Position numbers and translations under genes: made by a program. Below, piece by piece: positions 18,918 through 27,969 of a stretch of 64,000 bases of DNA (position 1 is the first letter of the stretch; each line of letters opens with the position of its first letter). The stretch comes from Ruminococcus flavefaciens MA2007. GTDB lineage: Bacteria; Bacillota; Clostridia; Oscillospirales; Ruminococcaceae. The notes beneath the pieces are model-generated. The model was not told the origin of the DNA and ran no database searches. It saw only the letters and a program-made list of their open reading frames with translations. The DNA is taken from the NCBI RefSeq assembly GCF_000621845.1, contig NZ_JHXF01000001.1, positions 248,001 through 312,000 of the forward strand, in the 5' to 3' direction.

Positions 18918-18947
18918 GAGCTAAGAACTAAGAGCTAAGAACTAAGA
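18915..18947. repeat. CTAAGAACTAAGAG direct-repeat seed at the fabH stop
   Basis: Tandem AGAGCTAAGAACTAAG. The TAA of fabH is the first member. It is a variant of the AGTGATTAGT seed and is joined to a TGTAGGG palindrome. Confidence 0.65.
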
Positions 18948-19019
18948 TGTAGGGCTGGCGTCCCCGACAGCCCGTGAGTTTTGAACGTATCGCGGGACGT
19001 CGGGACGCCGTCCCCTACA
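18948..19019. repeat. Two TGTAGGGG-family units between fabH and fabK
   Basis: TGTAGGGCTGGCGTCCCC...GACAGCCCG (18948-18974) and CGGGACGTCGGGACGCCGTCCCCTACA (18993-19019). They lie within the operon and contain no terminator T-run. Confidence 0.75.
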
Positions 19020-19048
19020 AGGATATGAGAAAAAGGAGAACTACTACT

Positions 19049-19975
19049 ATGAAAACACGCATCACTGAGCTTCTCGGCTGCGAATACCCCATAATACAGG
19101 GCGGTATGGCATGGGTAGCCGAACACACATTAGCTTCCGCAGTATCAAATGCAGGCGGTATCGGACTTATCGCAGGCGGCAGTGCTCCCATTGATTATCT
19201 TCGTGAGCAGATACACCTCTGCAAGGAAAAGACAAACAAGCCATTCGGCGTAAATATAATGCTTATGAGCCCCAATGCCGACGACCTTGCCCAGCTCTGT
19301 ATCGACGAGGGCGTTAAGGTCATCACCACAGGCGCAGGCAACCCCGGCAAGTACATGGCTGCATGGAAAGAGGCAGGCATAAAGGTAATGCCCGTTGTTC
19401 CGTCAGTTGCTCTTGCGAAGAGAATGGAGAAGTCAGGTGCTGACGCTGTTATCGCTGAGGGTACAGAGTCAGGCGGACATATCGGCGAGAACACAACAAT
19501 GTGTCTCGTTCCGCAGGTAGTCGACGCTGTTGAGATACCCGTTATCGCAGCAGGCGGTATCGCTGACGGCAGAGGTATGGCAGCTGCTTTCATGCTGGGC
19601 GCTGAGGGCGTTCAGATAGGCACACGCTTCCTCGCTTCCGAGGAGTGCCAGATTCATCCCACATTCAAGGACCTTGTCATCAAGGCTAAGGATACAGACA
19701 ACATCGTAACAGGAAGATATACAGGTCATCCATGCAGAAATATCAAGACCAAGTTCGCTAAGAAGCTTGCTACAGGCGAAAAGGAGGGAACTCTCTCACC
19801 CGAGGAGTTCGAGCAGCTCACAGTGGGCGCACTCCGCAGAGCTGTAGTTGACGGCGACGTTGACAGCGGTTCGTTCCTCTGCGGCGCTATATCGGGCATG
19901 GTAAATGACATAAAGACCTGCGCGGACATCGTTAAGGAGATAAATGACGGCGCAGAAAAATTGCTGAAGATATGA
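19049..19975 (+). CDS. fabK: Enoyl-ACP reductase II (FMN-dependent, FabK type)
   Basis: 308 aa from the ATG at 19049, with AAAAGGAGAA upstream. An in-frame start at 18974 would place the repeat unit in the protein and is rejected. The TIM-barrel nitronate-monooxygenase/FabK family is shown by YPIIQGGMAW, the catalytic-loop HIGE after EGTESGG, and the FMN phosphate site GGIADGRGM and AEGVQIGTRF. It reduces trans-2-enoyl-ACP in the last step of each elongation cycle. No fabI is seen here. Confidence 0.93.
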   Translation: MKTRITELLGCEYPIIQGGMAWVAEHTLASAVSNAGGIGLIAGGSAPIDYLREQIHLCKEKTNKPFGVNIMLMSPNADDLAQLCIDEGVKVITTGAGNPGKYMAAWKEAGIKVMPVVPSVALAKRMEKSGADAVIAEGTESGGHIGENTTMCLVPQVVDAVEIPVIAAGGIADGRGMAAAFMLGAEGVQIGTRFLASEECQIHPTFKDLVIKAKDTDNIVTGRYTGHPCRNIKTKFAKKLATGEKEGTLSPEEFEQLTVGALRRAVVDGDVDSGSFLCGAISGMVNDIKTCADIVKEINDGAEKLLKI

Positions 19976-20178
19976 AGTACATTTACGTTAAAGCAAGGAA
20001 GAAGCTCAGCGGCAGCTTCTATATAAAGAGCCGCGAGGGTGAGCTCAGACCGCGTGAGGTCATTGACAAAATGGCAGAGCAGGGCTACAGATATGTAGGT
20101 CATGTTCCCGTTTATATCGGAGTTCAGGGCGCGCTCGAGGAATACGACATGATATTCGAGGAATGCGGAAAACAGTGA
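19972..20178 (+). CDS. Small conserved protein, DUF4177-like
   Basis: 68 aa, overlapping the fabK stop by 4 nt (ATGA), so translationally coupled. The sequence is compact and basic at the start (MKYIYVKARKKLSG), with a GYRYVGHVPVYIG core reminiscent of the short DUF4177 fold. No motif suggests a reaction. Its coupling to fabK suggests a small accessory role in the fatty-acid operon, but this is inference. Confidence 0.7.
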   Translation: MKYIYVKARKKLSGSFYIKSREGELRPREVIDKMAEQGYRYVGHVPVYIGVQGALEEYDMIFEECGKQ

Positions 20179-20256
20179 CATTTCTCACTTTTATTCATGC
20201 GTGAATATGTGTTAAAATAGAATAAAGACTTAAACTTATTACGGAGGTAATAAAAT

Positions 20257-20997
20257 ATGGCAACAGCAATAATCACAGGCGCTTCTCAGGGTATAGGCGC
20301 TTGTATCGCAAAAAGACTCGCACAGGACGGCTTCGACGTAGTAATAAATCACTATCCCAGCGACGGAGATAAGGAAAAGGCTCTTGCAGTGGCAGAGGAA
20401 TGTCGTGCATTCGGCGTAAAGGCTGAGTGCTATGCGGCTGACGTCTCAAAATTCGACCAGTGCGAGGCTATGGTGAAGCAGGTAAAGGCTGACTTCGGCA
20501 CTATCGACGCCCTTGTAAACAATGCAGGAATCACAAAGGATAAGCTCCTTGCGAGAATGTCAGAGGACGAATACGACGCTGTTATCGCAGTAAACCAGAA
20601 GAGCGTGTTCAATATGACAAAGTTTGTAACTGCTGTAATGATGAAGCAGAGAAGCGGCAGGATAGTAAACGTAGCGTCCGTTGCAGGACTTTACGGAAAC
20701 CCCGGTCAGATGAATTACTCGGCTTCAAAGGCTGCCATAATCGGAATGACAAAGACCACGGCAAAGGAATTCGGTTCACGAAACATTACCTGTAATGCGG
20801 TAGCTCCCGGCTTCATACATACACCGATGACAGATGTTCTGTCCGATGAGCTGAAGGCAAAGATGCTCGATGCAGTTGCTCTCAGACGCTATGGTGAGCC
20901 TGAGGAGATAGCTTCTGTAGTATCCTTCCTCGTTTCCGATAATGCGTCCTACGTTACAGGACAGGTCATCGAGATCTCCGGCGGTCTTTCAATGTAA
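20257..20997 (+). CDS. fabG: 3-oxoacyl-ACP reductase
   Basis: 246 aa. SDR Rossmann start TGASQGIGA, NNAG motif at about 86-89, catalytic Ser-Tyr-Lys with Ser in VNVASVAG and YSASK, and the PGFIHTPM segment. It reduces 3-oxoacyl-ACP with NADPH. ACGGAGG precedes the start. The 78-bp gap after the DUF4177-like gene could hold an internal promoter, but none is clear. Confidence 0.96.
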   Translation: MATAIITGASQGIGACIAKRLAQDGFDVVINHYPSDGDKEKALAVAEECRAFGVKAECYAADVSKFDQCEAMVKQVKADFGTIDALVNNAGITKDKLLARMSEDEYDAVIAVNQKSVFNMTKFVTAVMMKQRSGRIVNVASVAGLYGNPGQMNYSASKAAIIGMTKTTAKEFGSRNITCNAVAPGFIHTPMTDVLSDELKAKMLDAVALRRYGEPEEIASVVSFLVSDNASYVTGQVIEISGGLSM

Positions 20998-21077
20998 CTT
21001 CGATAAAGTCACACTATGGAGCTAAGCTCCCATCGTACTAAAATACCTATTTGTAAAGAATTAAGAGAGGAAAATAT

Positions 21078-22334
21078 ATGAGCAGAAGAGTTGTTATCAC
21101 AGGAATGGGTGCAATAACACCACTGGGTACAGGAGTTGAAAAATTCTGGAACGGAATAAAGGAGAATAAGCTGGGCATATCTTTTATAGATATGTTTGAT
21201 ACCAGCCGTACAGGCGTAAAAATAGCAGGTATCGTCCGCGACTTCAACGAGGAGGATTACTACGGCGTTGAGGGCTGCTTCGACAAGAAGGAAGCACGTC
21301 ACATGGATAAGTTCACAAAGTACGCAGTAGTAGCCGCTCACGAAGCCCTTACAGACGCAGGCACCAACTTCGGTGACATTGATCCTTACAGAGTGGGCGT
21401 TCTTGTAGGCTCGGGAATCGGCGGCATAGACCTTACCCTTTCCGAGTATACAAAGTATCTCGAAAAGGGACCAAACAGAATGTCCGCATTCTACATTCCT
21501 ATGATGATAAGCAATATGGCGGCAGGAACCATTTCCATGAAAACAGGTTTCCGCGGAGCTAATTTCGATATAACAACAGCCTGTGCAACAGGTACTCACT
21601 CCATCGGCGAAGCCTTCCGCAAGATAAAGGACGGCTACCTTGACGCTTGTCTTGCAGGCGGCACAGAGTCCACGGGAGTTGAGTTCACATTCGGCGGCTT
21701 CTCCAATATGAAAGCCCTCACAAAGTCCGACGACCTTACAAGAGCCTCCATTCCTTTCGACAAGGAGAGAAGCGGCTTCGTTCTCGGCGAGGGCAGCGCA
21801 GTCCTCGTTCTTGAGGAGTACGAGCACGCAAAGGCAAGAGGCGCTAAGATATACGCAGAGGTAGCAGGCTACGGCGCTACCTGCGACGGCTACCACATGA
21901 CATCTCCTATGCCGGGCGGCGACGCTGCTGCAAAGGGCATGGAGCTTGCAATAGAGGAGGCCGGTCTCAAGCCCGAGGATATAGATTATATCAACGCTCA
22001 CGGCACATCTACAGGTCTTAATGACAAGTACGAGACTGCCGCTATAAAGAAAGCGCTGGGCGACCATGCAAAGACAGTAAAGATAAGCTCTACCAAGTCC
22101 ATGACAGGACATCTTCTCGGCGCAGCAGGCGCTGTAGAGGCTGTAGTATGCGCAAAGAGCATACAGGAGGGCTTCATTCACGCAACAGTGGGATATAAGG
22201 TACCCGACGAGGAATGCGACCTCGATTACTGCGGCAGCGGTAATATCGAGCAGGAGGTAAATGCCGCACTGTCCAATTCACTGGGCTTCGGCGGACACAA
22301 TGCAACTCTCTGCTTCAAAAGGGTAAAAGATTGA
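21078..22334 (+). CDS. fabF: 3-oxoacyl-ACP synthase II
   Basis: 418 aa. Thiolase fold with the nucleophile Cys in TACATGTHS, the two His in NAHGTST and KSMTGHLLGAAGAVE, and the closing GFGGHNATLCF. It performs the elongation condensations. AGAGAGG is upstream of the ATG. It is followed 12 nt later by accB. Confidence 0.97.
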   Translation: MSRRVVITGMGAITPLGTGVEKFWNGIKENKLGISFIDMFDTSRTGVKIAGIVRDFNEEDYYGVEGCFDKKEARHMDKFTKYAVVAAHEALTDAGTNFGDIDPYRVGVLVGSGIGGIDLTLSEYTKYLEKGPNRMSAFYIPMMISNMAAGTISMKTGFRGANFDITTACATGTHSIGEAFRKIKDGYLDACLAGGTESTGVEFTFGGFSNMKALTKSDDLTRASIPFDKERSGFVLGEGSAVLVLEEYEHAKARGAKIYAEVAGYGATCDGYHMTSPMPGGDAAAKGMELAIEEAGLKPEDIDYINAHGTSTGLNDKYETAAIKKALGDHAKTVKISSTKSMTGHLLGAAGAVEAVVCAKSIQEGFIHATVGYKVPDEECDLDYCGSGNIEQEVNAALSNSLGFGGHNATLCFKRVKD

Positions 22335-22346
22335 GGAGGACATTAA

Positions 22347-22820
22347 ATGGAGAAGATTTACGGTCAGATAGACCTTGAGACAATAGAAAAGCTTGCTGAC
22401 ATAATCAATAAAAAGGAGCTTTCAGAGCTCACTATCGCAAGCGGCGAGAATACTATCACATTAAAGGGCAAGAAGGCTGTTCCCATGCCTATGCCTGTAG
22501 TTGCTGCGGCAGCTCCCGCACAGACAGCAGCTCCCGTTGAGAGCGCACTTTCCGCAAGCGAGGCTTCAATGGCTGAAGAGGTAAGCGGCAAGATAGTGAA
22601 ATCGCCTATCGTAGGTACATTCTACTCTGCACCTTCACCAGATAAGCCGCCTTTCGTAAAGACAGGCGATGAGGTCAAGAAGGGCGACGTTATCATGATA
22701 ATCGAGTCCATGAAGCTCATGAACGAGATACAGTCCGAGTACGACGGAGTAGTTGAGCAGATACTCGTATCCGACGGACAGGCAGTAGAATTTGACCAGC
22801 CTATCATGGTCATAAAGTAA
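22347..22820 (+). CDS. accB: Biotin carboxyl carrier protein of acetyl-CoA carboxylase
   Basis: 157 aa. N-terminal dimerisation segment, an Ala/Pro-rich flexible linker (about 45-75, with PMPMPVVAAAAPAQTAAP), and a C-terminal biotinyl domain with the acceptor Lys in IESMKLMNEI. The stop codon overlaps the start of the following membrane-protein gene by 1 nt. Confidence 0.96.
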   Translation: MEKIYGQIDLETIEKLADIINKKELSELTIASGENTITLKGKKAVPMPMPVVAAAAPAQTAAPVESALSASEASMAEEVSGKIVKSPIVGTFYSAPSPDKPPFVKTGDEVKKGDVIMIIESMKLMNEIQSEYDGVVEQILVSDGQAVEFDQPIMVIK

Positions 22821-23404
22821 TGACTTACAAGTACATCACGCAGGCGACTATAGATTCGGGCGGAAAGAATATCAAATCTCCCGAGGAGTTTCAGGAAGCC
22901 CGTATTTATAACATGGAGGCTGTAAAGAATTACAACAAGCGCCATAAGGTACACGCTGTATTCAATGTATGGATAATAGTCCAGTATGTTCTTCTGTTCT
23001 GGAAGTTTACAATAGTACTGTTAGGAATGACATCAACTTCAAGCGCAGGTCTGACGAACTGGAGGATAGCTCTCGGAGCTATCGGTTTAATTTCATATCT
23101 TGGACTGGTGACATATTTCGTCTTTATAAGAGGCTGCCGCGACAAGTTCATACTGGGACTTGTGTCAATGCCGGTCGCTCTGGTGTCGCTGGTATTCCTG
23201 ACCTTTCCGCTGGGAAATTTCACCGCTGCGCTGTATTATTCCCATGTTGAGAACGAGCTCTCAAAGGAACTGGGTTATCCCTCTTTTCCGAGACTTAACG
23301 TCACAACTTTCAATACCGACGCGGACAACCTCTCCGAGCTCACCTATGACAGCATACGCGAAAAGATAAACAGAGACCACCCCCACGACGGAACATTTCT
23401 ATAA
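22820..23404 (+). CDS. Membrane protein of unknown family in the fab/acc operon (paralog 1)
   Basis: 194 aa, start overlapping the accB stop by 1 nt (TAATG). A soluble N-terminus (YKYITQATIDSGGKNIKS..EF) is followed by three to four membrane segments (about 47-69, 82-105, 111-140) and a soluble C-terminus with VENELSKELGYPSFPRL. The neighbouring gene has the same plan: YIT..(N/T)ID at the start, IKSPEEFQEARIYN versus ITSAEMFKEFQEYN, and GYPxFxxL after the last helix. I recognise no named family. Position suggests a link with lipid synthesis or membrane sensing, which is inference. Confidence 0.85.
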   Translation: MTYKYITQATIDSGGKNIKSPEEFQEARIYNMEAVKNYNKRHKVHAVFNVWIIVQYVLLFWKFTIVLLGMTSTSSAGLTNWRIALGAIGLISYLGLVTYFVFIRGCRDKFILGLVSMPVALVSLVFLTFPLGNFTAALYYSHVENELSKELGYPSFPRLNVTTFNTDADNLSELTYDSIREKINRDHPHDGTFL

Positions 23405-23407
23405 ATT

Positions 23408-24064
23408 ATGGAACTGAAATATATTACACAGGATAATATCGACGAGTCACATATAAATATCACCTCTGCTGAGATGTTCAAGGAATTTCAGGAATACAAC
23501 GGGCTCATGCTCCGTATGCAGAAGAAGCGCTATGCTTTTCTCCGCGATTTCTGGGCGTTATGGATAATGAACGCCATACTTCTCTTTTTTGGTGTAAAGC
23601 TCATTTTATTCTGGAAATGCTCGCTGATATACATGGCAAGCGGAATGTATCCGCTTTGTTTACTGGTTGCAGCCGTTTACCTGATCCTTATGATATACTT
23701 TATAGGTATACGCAAGCTGTACAGCTGGAAGGCAGGACTTCTTATATCTCTCCTGCTGATACCCGTAAACATTTCGTTAATACCTCTTGCTGCCGCAAAT
23801 GCTATTGTTATCTACCTTATGGAGAAGATAGACAGCGAGATGAGAAACGAAACAGGCTATCCTCATTTTACGCAGCTTCACGGCTCATATAAGAGCATGG
23901 TCAAGGACGGCGAGGTCTTCGGCATAGAGAGCGAGGGCGTTTACGCCACGGGCATGAAGGCTGATTACGTAGTCCCCGAGGATCCATTTGCAAAGTACAG
24001 GATAAAGCCCGAGGACGATATGGGTATGCTTGCAGATAACGATATTAGTAATATTAAGGAGTAA
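23408..24064 (+). CDS. Membrane protein of unknown family in the fab/acc operon (paralog 2)
   Basis: 218 aa, starting 3 nt after paralog 1. Same layout: N-terminal YITQDNIDESHINITS with EFQEYN, membrane segments at about 48-70, 76-102 and 108-137, then IDSEMRNETGYPHFTQL. It has an extra acidic cytoplasmic tail of about 45 residues that paralog 1 lacks. The two genes look like an old tandem duplication placed between accB and fabZ. Function unknown. Confidence 0.85.
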   Translation: MELKYITQDNIDESHINITSAEMFKEFQEYNGLMLRMQKKRYAFLRDFWALWIMNAILLFFGVKLILFWKCSLIYMASGMYPLCLLVAAVYLILMIYFIGIRKLYSWKAGLLISLLLIPVNISLIPLAAANAIVIYLMEKIDSEMRNETGYPHFTQLHGSYKSMVKDGEVFGIESEGVYATGMKADYVVPEDPFAKYRIKPEDDMGMLADNDISNIKE

Positions 24065-24069
24065 CTATC

Positions 24070-24513
24070 ATGGCTGATATACTTATGAATAAAGAACAGA
24101 TAATGGAAATAATCCCACACCGCGATCCTTTTCTTCTCATTGACGAGATAGTTGATATGGAAGTCGGCGTAAAGGTACACGCAAGAAAGTACATCAAGGA
24201 AGAGGACTTCTGGTTCAAGGGACACTTCCCGGGATATCCCGTAACTCCGGGCGTACTCATGGTTGAGATGCTTGCACAGGCAGGAGCTGTTTGTATGCTC
24301 TCAAAGCCCGAGTTCAAGGGCAAGCTGGGACTTTTCGGCGGTATCGACAAGGCTAAGTTCCGCAGACAGGTAGTTCCCGGTGACGTACTCGACCTGGAAG
24401 TAGAGATGATACGTCAGAGAGGACCTGTGGGCACAGGAAAGGCAACTGCCTCTGTAGGCGGCGAAAAGGCTGTATCCTGCGAGATAACCTTTGTAATTAC
24501 TGACAATAAATAA
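24070..24513 (+). CDS. fabZ: 3-hydroxyacyl-ACP dehydratase
   Basis: 147 aa, hot-dog fold. The motif IPHRDPFLLIDEI at the start and the catalytic His and Glu in GHFPGYPVTPGVLMVEML are intact. It dehydrates 3-hydroxyacyl-ACP. It lies 5 nt after paralog 2 and is followed by accC 22 nt later. Confidence 0.97.
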   Translation: MADILMNKEQIMEIIPHRDPFLLIDEIVDMEVGVKVHARKYIKEEDFWFKGHFPGYPVTPGVLMVEMLAQAGAVCMLSKPEFKGKLGLFGGIDKAKFRRQVVPGDVLDLEVEMIRQRGPVGTGKATASVGGEKAVSCEITFVITDNK

Positions 24514-24535
24514 ACTCATACAGGAGATAAGATAA

Positions 24536-25888
24536 ATGTTCAGAAAAGTACTTATCGCCAACAGAGGCGAGATAGCTGTACGAATCATAAGAGCCTGCCG
24601 CGAGCTGAATATACGCTGTGTGGCAGTCTATTCCACTGCTGACCGCAATTCTCTCCACGCACAGATAGCCGACGAGGCAGTATGCATAGGACCAGCGGCT
24701 ACAAAGGACAGCTACCTTAACATGAACGCTATCATACAGGCGGCGCTGAATACGGGCGCTGAAGCCATACACCCGGGCTTCGGCTTCCTTTCCGAGAACG
24801 CTGAGTTCGCAAGGCTCTGCGAGGATAACGGAATAGTTTTCATCGGTCCGTCATATAAGTCTATAGAAATGCTTGGCGACAAGGCTGCTGCCAAGGAGAC
24901 AATGGCTGCTGCGGGAGTACCTGTTATCCCCGGCTCTAAGGGCGCAGTAAAGTCCCTTGAAGAGGCTAAGGAAATTGCCGACAAGGCAGGCTACCCCGTG
25001 CTGGTAAAGGCTTCGGCAGGCGGCGGCGGACGCGGCATACGCCGTGTTGACAGTCCCGACGAGCTTGAAGCTCAGATGACAGCCGCTCAGCAGGAGGCGA
25101 AGAACTTCTTCGGCGATGACGCCGTTTATATCGAGAAGTTCCTCATAAATCCCCACCATGTGGAGATACAGATAATCGCCGACAAGCACGGCAACTATAT
25201 CCACCTCTGCGAGCGCGACTGCTCGATGCAGCGCCGCAACCAGAAGATGCTGGAGGAGTGCCCCAGCCCTATCGTAAGCCCCGAGCTTCGCGCAAAAATG
25301 GGCGCTGCGGCAGTTACAGCCGCTAAGGAGTGCGGCTACTACAACGCAGGTACTATCGAGTTTCTCGTTGACGAGAACCGCGACTTCTACTTCATGGAGA
25401 TGAATACCAGAATACAGGTAGAGCACCCTATTACCGAGGAGGTAACAGGCTTTGACCTTGTAAAGGCTCAGATAGAGATAGCAGACGGCAAGCCTCTTGA
25501 AATAAAGCAGGAGGACGTTACCATGCGCGGTCACGCTATCGAGTGCCGTATCAACGCCGAGAACCCCGACAAGGGCTTCCGCCCGTCACCGGGAACTATC
25601 ACAGCCCTCTATATGCCTGGCGGTCCCGGAATAAGAATAGACGGCGCTGTATATCAGGGTTACACTATCACACCTTACTATGATTCGATGATAAGCAAGC
25701 TCATTGCTCACGGCTCCGACCGAGAGGACGCCATAAACAAGATGAGATGGGCACTTTCCGAGTTCATCGTAGAGGGCGTCGATACAAATATCGACTTCCA
25801 GCTTGAAATAATCAGAAATGCCGATTTCAAGGCAGGAAAATACGATATAGGCTTCCTCGGAAGATATATGGAAGAAAAGAACAAATAA
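24536..25888 (+). CDS. accC: Biotin carboxylase subunit of acetyl-CoA carboxylase
   Basis: 450 aa. Pre-ATP-grasp IANRGEIAVRIIRAC, the Gly-rich loop ASAGGGGRGIR, ATP-grasp, and the catalytic FMEMNTRIQVEHPITEEVTG. It carboxylates biotin on AccB with ATP and bicarbonate. AGGAGAT precedes the start. Confidence 0.98.
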   Translation: MFRKVLIANRGEIAVRIIRACRELNIRCVAVYSTADRNSLHAQIADEAVCIGPAATKDSYLNMNAIIQAALNTGAEAIHPGFGFLSENAEFARLCEDNGIVFIGPSYKSIEMLGDKAAAKETMAAAGVPVIPGSKGAVKSLEEAKEIADKAGYPVLVKASAGGGGRGIRRVDSPDELEAQMTAAQQEAKNFFGDDAVYIEKFLINPHHVEIQIIADKHGNYIHLCERDCSMQRRNQKMLEECPSPIVSPELRAKMGAAAVTAAKECGYYNAGTIEFLVDENRDFYFMEMNTRIQVEHPITEEVTGFDLVKAQIEIADGKPLEIKQEDVTMRGHAIECRINAENPDKGFRPSPGTITALYMPGGPGIRIDGAVYQGYTITPYYDSMISKLIAHGSDREDAINKMRWALSEFIVEGVDTNIDFQLEIIRNADFKAGKYDIGFLGRYMEEKNK

Positions 25889-25900
25889 GAATAAGAGAGA

Positions 25901-26761
25901 ATGGGGAGAAAAGAATTGTTTGAAGATTTTTTTAATGTAGTAAAGAAACGCTTCAATGACGGCGAGGAGGAATACAAGCCCCCTATGTTCAAATGCCCCC
26001 GCTGTCAGGGTACGAGCCCTCTTTCCAAGTATGAGGAGCTCCACAGAGTCTGCCCCAAGTGCAACTATCACGGCAGACTTTCGTCAACAGAACGTATCGC
26101 AATAACAGTAGACAAGGGCAGCTTCAGAGAGCTCAACGGCGGCATGAAGAGCGCCAATCCGCTGGATTTTCCTGATTACAGCGAAAAGCAGGCGGAGCTC
26201 CGCGCAGCAACGGGACTCAGCGAGGCTGTCATCACAGGTACAGCTACTATCAAGGGCTCGCCTGTAGTCATCGGTATCATGGATTCACGCTTTATGATGG
26301 GCTCTATGGGCAGCGTCGTAGGCGAGAAGATAACCCGTGCCTTTGAGTATGCCACGGAGAAGAAGCTCCCTGTGGTAATGTTCACCGCTTCGGGCGGCGC
26401 ACGTATGCAGGAGGGTATAGTATCCCTCATGCAGATGGCTAAGACCTCGGGCGCAGTAAAGCTCCACAGCGAGGCAGGCGGACTTTATATATCCGTAATG
26501 ACCGATCCTACCACAGGCGGCGTAACAGCAAGCTTTGCTTCACTGGGCGATATCATCATCGCCGAGCCGAAGGTGCTCATAGGCTTCGCAGGCAGACGAG
26601 TTATCGAGGGAACTATCAAGCAGAAGCTTCCCGACGACTTCCAGCTTGCCGAGTTTATGTATACCAAGGGCTTTGTTGATATGATAGTCGAGCGCAGAAA
26701 GCTGAGAAGCGTACTTTCTCACCTTCTGAAGCTCCACGGATTTTACCCCAAGGAGGCATGA
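25901..26761 (+). CDS. accD: Acetyl-CoA carboxylase carboxyltransferase subunit beta
   Basis: 286 aa. Zinc ribbon with four Cys (CPRCQGT at about 28 and CPKCNYH at about 47), then the crotonase-like carboxyltransferase domain with [24 protein letters not shown] and IGFAGRRVI. It forms the carboxyltransferase with AccA. It follows accC by 12 nt. Confidence 0.97.
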   Translation: MGRKELFEDFFNVVKKRFNDGEEEYKPPMFKCPRCQGTSPLSKYEELHRVCPKCNYHGRLSSTERIAITVDKGSFRELNGGMKSANPLDFPDYSEKQAELRAATGLSEAVITGTATIKGSPVVIGIMDSRFMMGSMGSVVGEKITRAFEYATEKKLPVVMFTASGGARMQEGIVSLMQMAKTSGAVKLHSEAGGLYISVMTDPTTGGVTASFASLGDIIIAEPKVLIGFAGRRVIEGTIKQKLPDDFQLAEFMYTKGFVDMIVERRKLRSVLSHLLKLHGFYPKEA

Positions 26762-26763
26762 GC

Positions 26764-27570
26764 ATGGACGACAAGAGAACAGCGTGGGAACGCCTTCAGC
26801 TCATACACACTAAGGGCAGACCTACTATAAAGGATTATATACCACAGATATTCACAGACTGGTACGAGATGCACGGTGACCGACTTTTCGGCGACGACAG
26901 GGCTATCATCGGCGGTCTGGCAAGACTTGACGGCAATCCCGTTACCATTATCGCAGAGGTAAAGGGCAGGGATATCAACGAGAACAAGACCTGCAACTTC
27001 GCAATGCCCCACCCCGAGGGCTACAGAAAGGCTCTCAGACTGGCAAGGCAGGCTGAGAAGTTCCACAGACCTATCATCTGCTTCATAGATACCCCCGGTG
27101 CATTCTGCGGAGTTGCCGCAGAGGAGCGCGGACAGGGCGAGGCTATCGCCAAGAATATAGCCGAGTTCATGACTCTCCGCACACCTATAGTATCTATCGT
27201 TCTCGGCGAGGGCGGAAGCGGCGGAGCTCTTGCTCTTGGCGTATGCGACGAGCTTGCTATGCTTGAGAACGCAGAATACTCGGTATTATCGCCAAGAGGC
27301 TTTGCAAGCATACTCTGGAAGGACGCTTCAAGAGAGCAGGAAGCCAGCGAGATAATGAAGATAACCGCAGAGGATATGGTTCGTCTCGGCGTTGCAGAAG
27401 CTATCATCGAGGAGCCTCTCGGCGGCGCACATAACGATTTAGACAAAATTTCAGAAAATATACACGAATATTTGTCACAAAAAATCCCGGAAAAATGCAA
27501 AAAAGATATTGACGTTTTGCTTAAAGAACGCTATACTAAATTTAGAAAAATCGGAGCGTTCACAGAATGA
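26764..27570 (+). CDS. accA: Acetyl-CoA carboxylase carboxyltransferase subunit alpha
   Basis: 268 aa from the ATG at 26764, which lies 7 nt after AAGGAGG; the ATG at 26758 is only one base from it. The carboxyltransferase motifs FIDTPGAFCG, GEGGSGGALALG and SPRGFASILWKD are present. The last 40 codons are markedly AT-rich compared with the rest and contain the promoter elements for acpP (27509-27537). Confidence 0.96.
   Translation: MDDKRTAWERLQLIHTKGRPTIKDYIPQIFTDWYEMHGDRLFGDDRAIIGGLARLDGNPVTIIAEVKGRDINENKTCNFAMPHPEGYRKALRLARQAEKFHRPIICFIDTPGAFCGVAAEERGQGEAIAKNIAEFMTLRTPIVSIVLGEGGSGGALALGVCDELAMLENAEYSVLSPRGFASILWKDASREQEASEIMKITAEDMVRLGVAEAIIEEPLGGAHNDLDKISENIHEYLSQKIPEKCKKDIDVLLKERYTKFRKIGAFTE
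27509..27537 (+). promoter_or_regulatory. Internal promoter of acpP inside accA
   Basis: TTGACG (27509-27514), 17 bp, TATACT (27532-27537), about 75 nt before the acpP start. Confidence 0.7.
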
Positions 27571-27613
27571 ACCGATTTTGACAAAAAAATAAAGAAAAAT
27601 GGAGGACCAAATA

Positions 27614-27850
27614 ATGATTTTTGAAAAACTCAAAGATATTATTGCAGAACAGCTCAGTGTGGAGGCAGACGAAGTAAACATGGATTCAAATATCCAGGAC
27701 GATCTCGGTGCTGATTCACTGGACGTTGTTGACCTCATCACAACTATCGAGGACGAGTTCGATATCTCTATCCCCGACGAGGCTGTAGAAGAGATCAAGA
27801 CAGTAGGCGACATCGTAAACTACATTGAAAAGAACACAGACGCTGAGTAA
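27614..27850 (+). CDS. acpP: Acyl carrier protein
   Basis: 78 aa from the ATG at 27614, eight bases after GGAGG; an upstream in-frame ATG at 27599 overlaps that site. The phosphopantetheine Ser is in the DSLDVVDL motif, and the helix II/III acidic pattern is typical. It carries acyl intermediates through the cycle. It is at the end of the operon, with its own promoter, which would allow higher expression than the enzymes. Confidence 0.97.
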   Translation: MIFEKLKDIIAEQLSVEADEVNMDSNIQDDLGADSLDVVDLITTIEDEFDISIPDEAVEEIKTVGDIVNYIEKNTDAE

Positions 27851-27863
27851 TTCAGCGATATAT

Positions 27864-27891
27864 GCCCCGACCACCGGTCGGGGCTTTTTTT
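27864..27891 (+). terminator. Terminator of the fab/acc operon
   Basis: Stem GCCCCGACC-ACC-GGTCGGGGC followed by TTTTTTT. Confidence 0.92.
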
Positions 27892-27969
27892 ACAGCGTGA
27901 CGCAGCTCCGTTTTGTATATCATCGGTAAAAGAGGTTTAACAGCTGTACAACTTTGTCTATGTTGAAAA

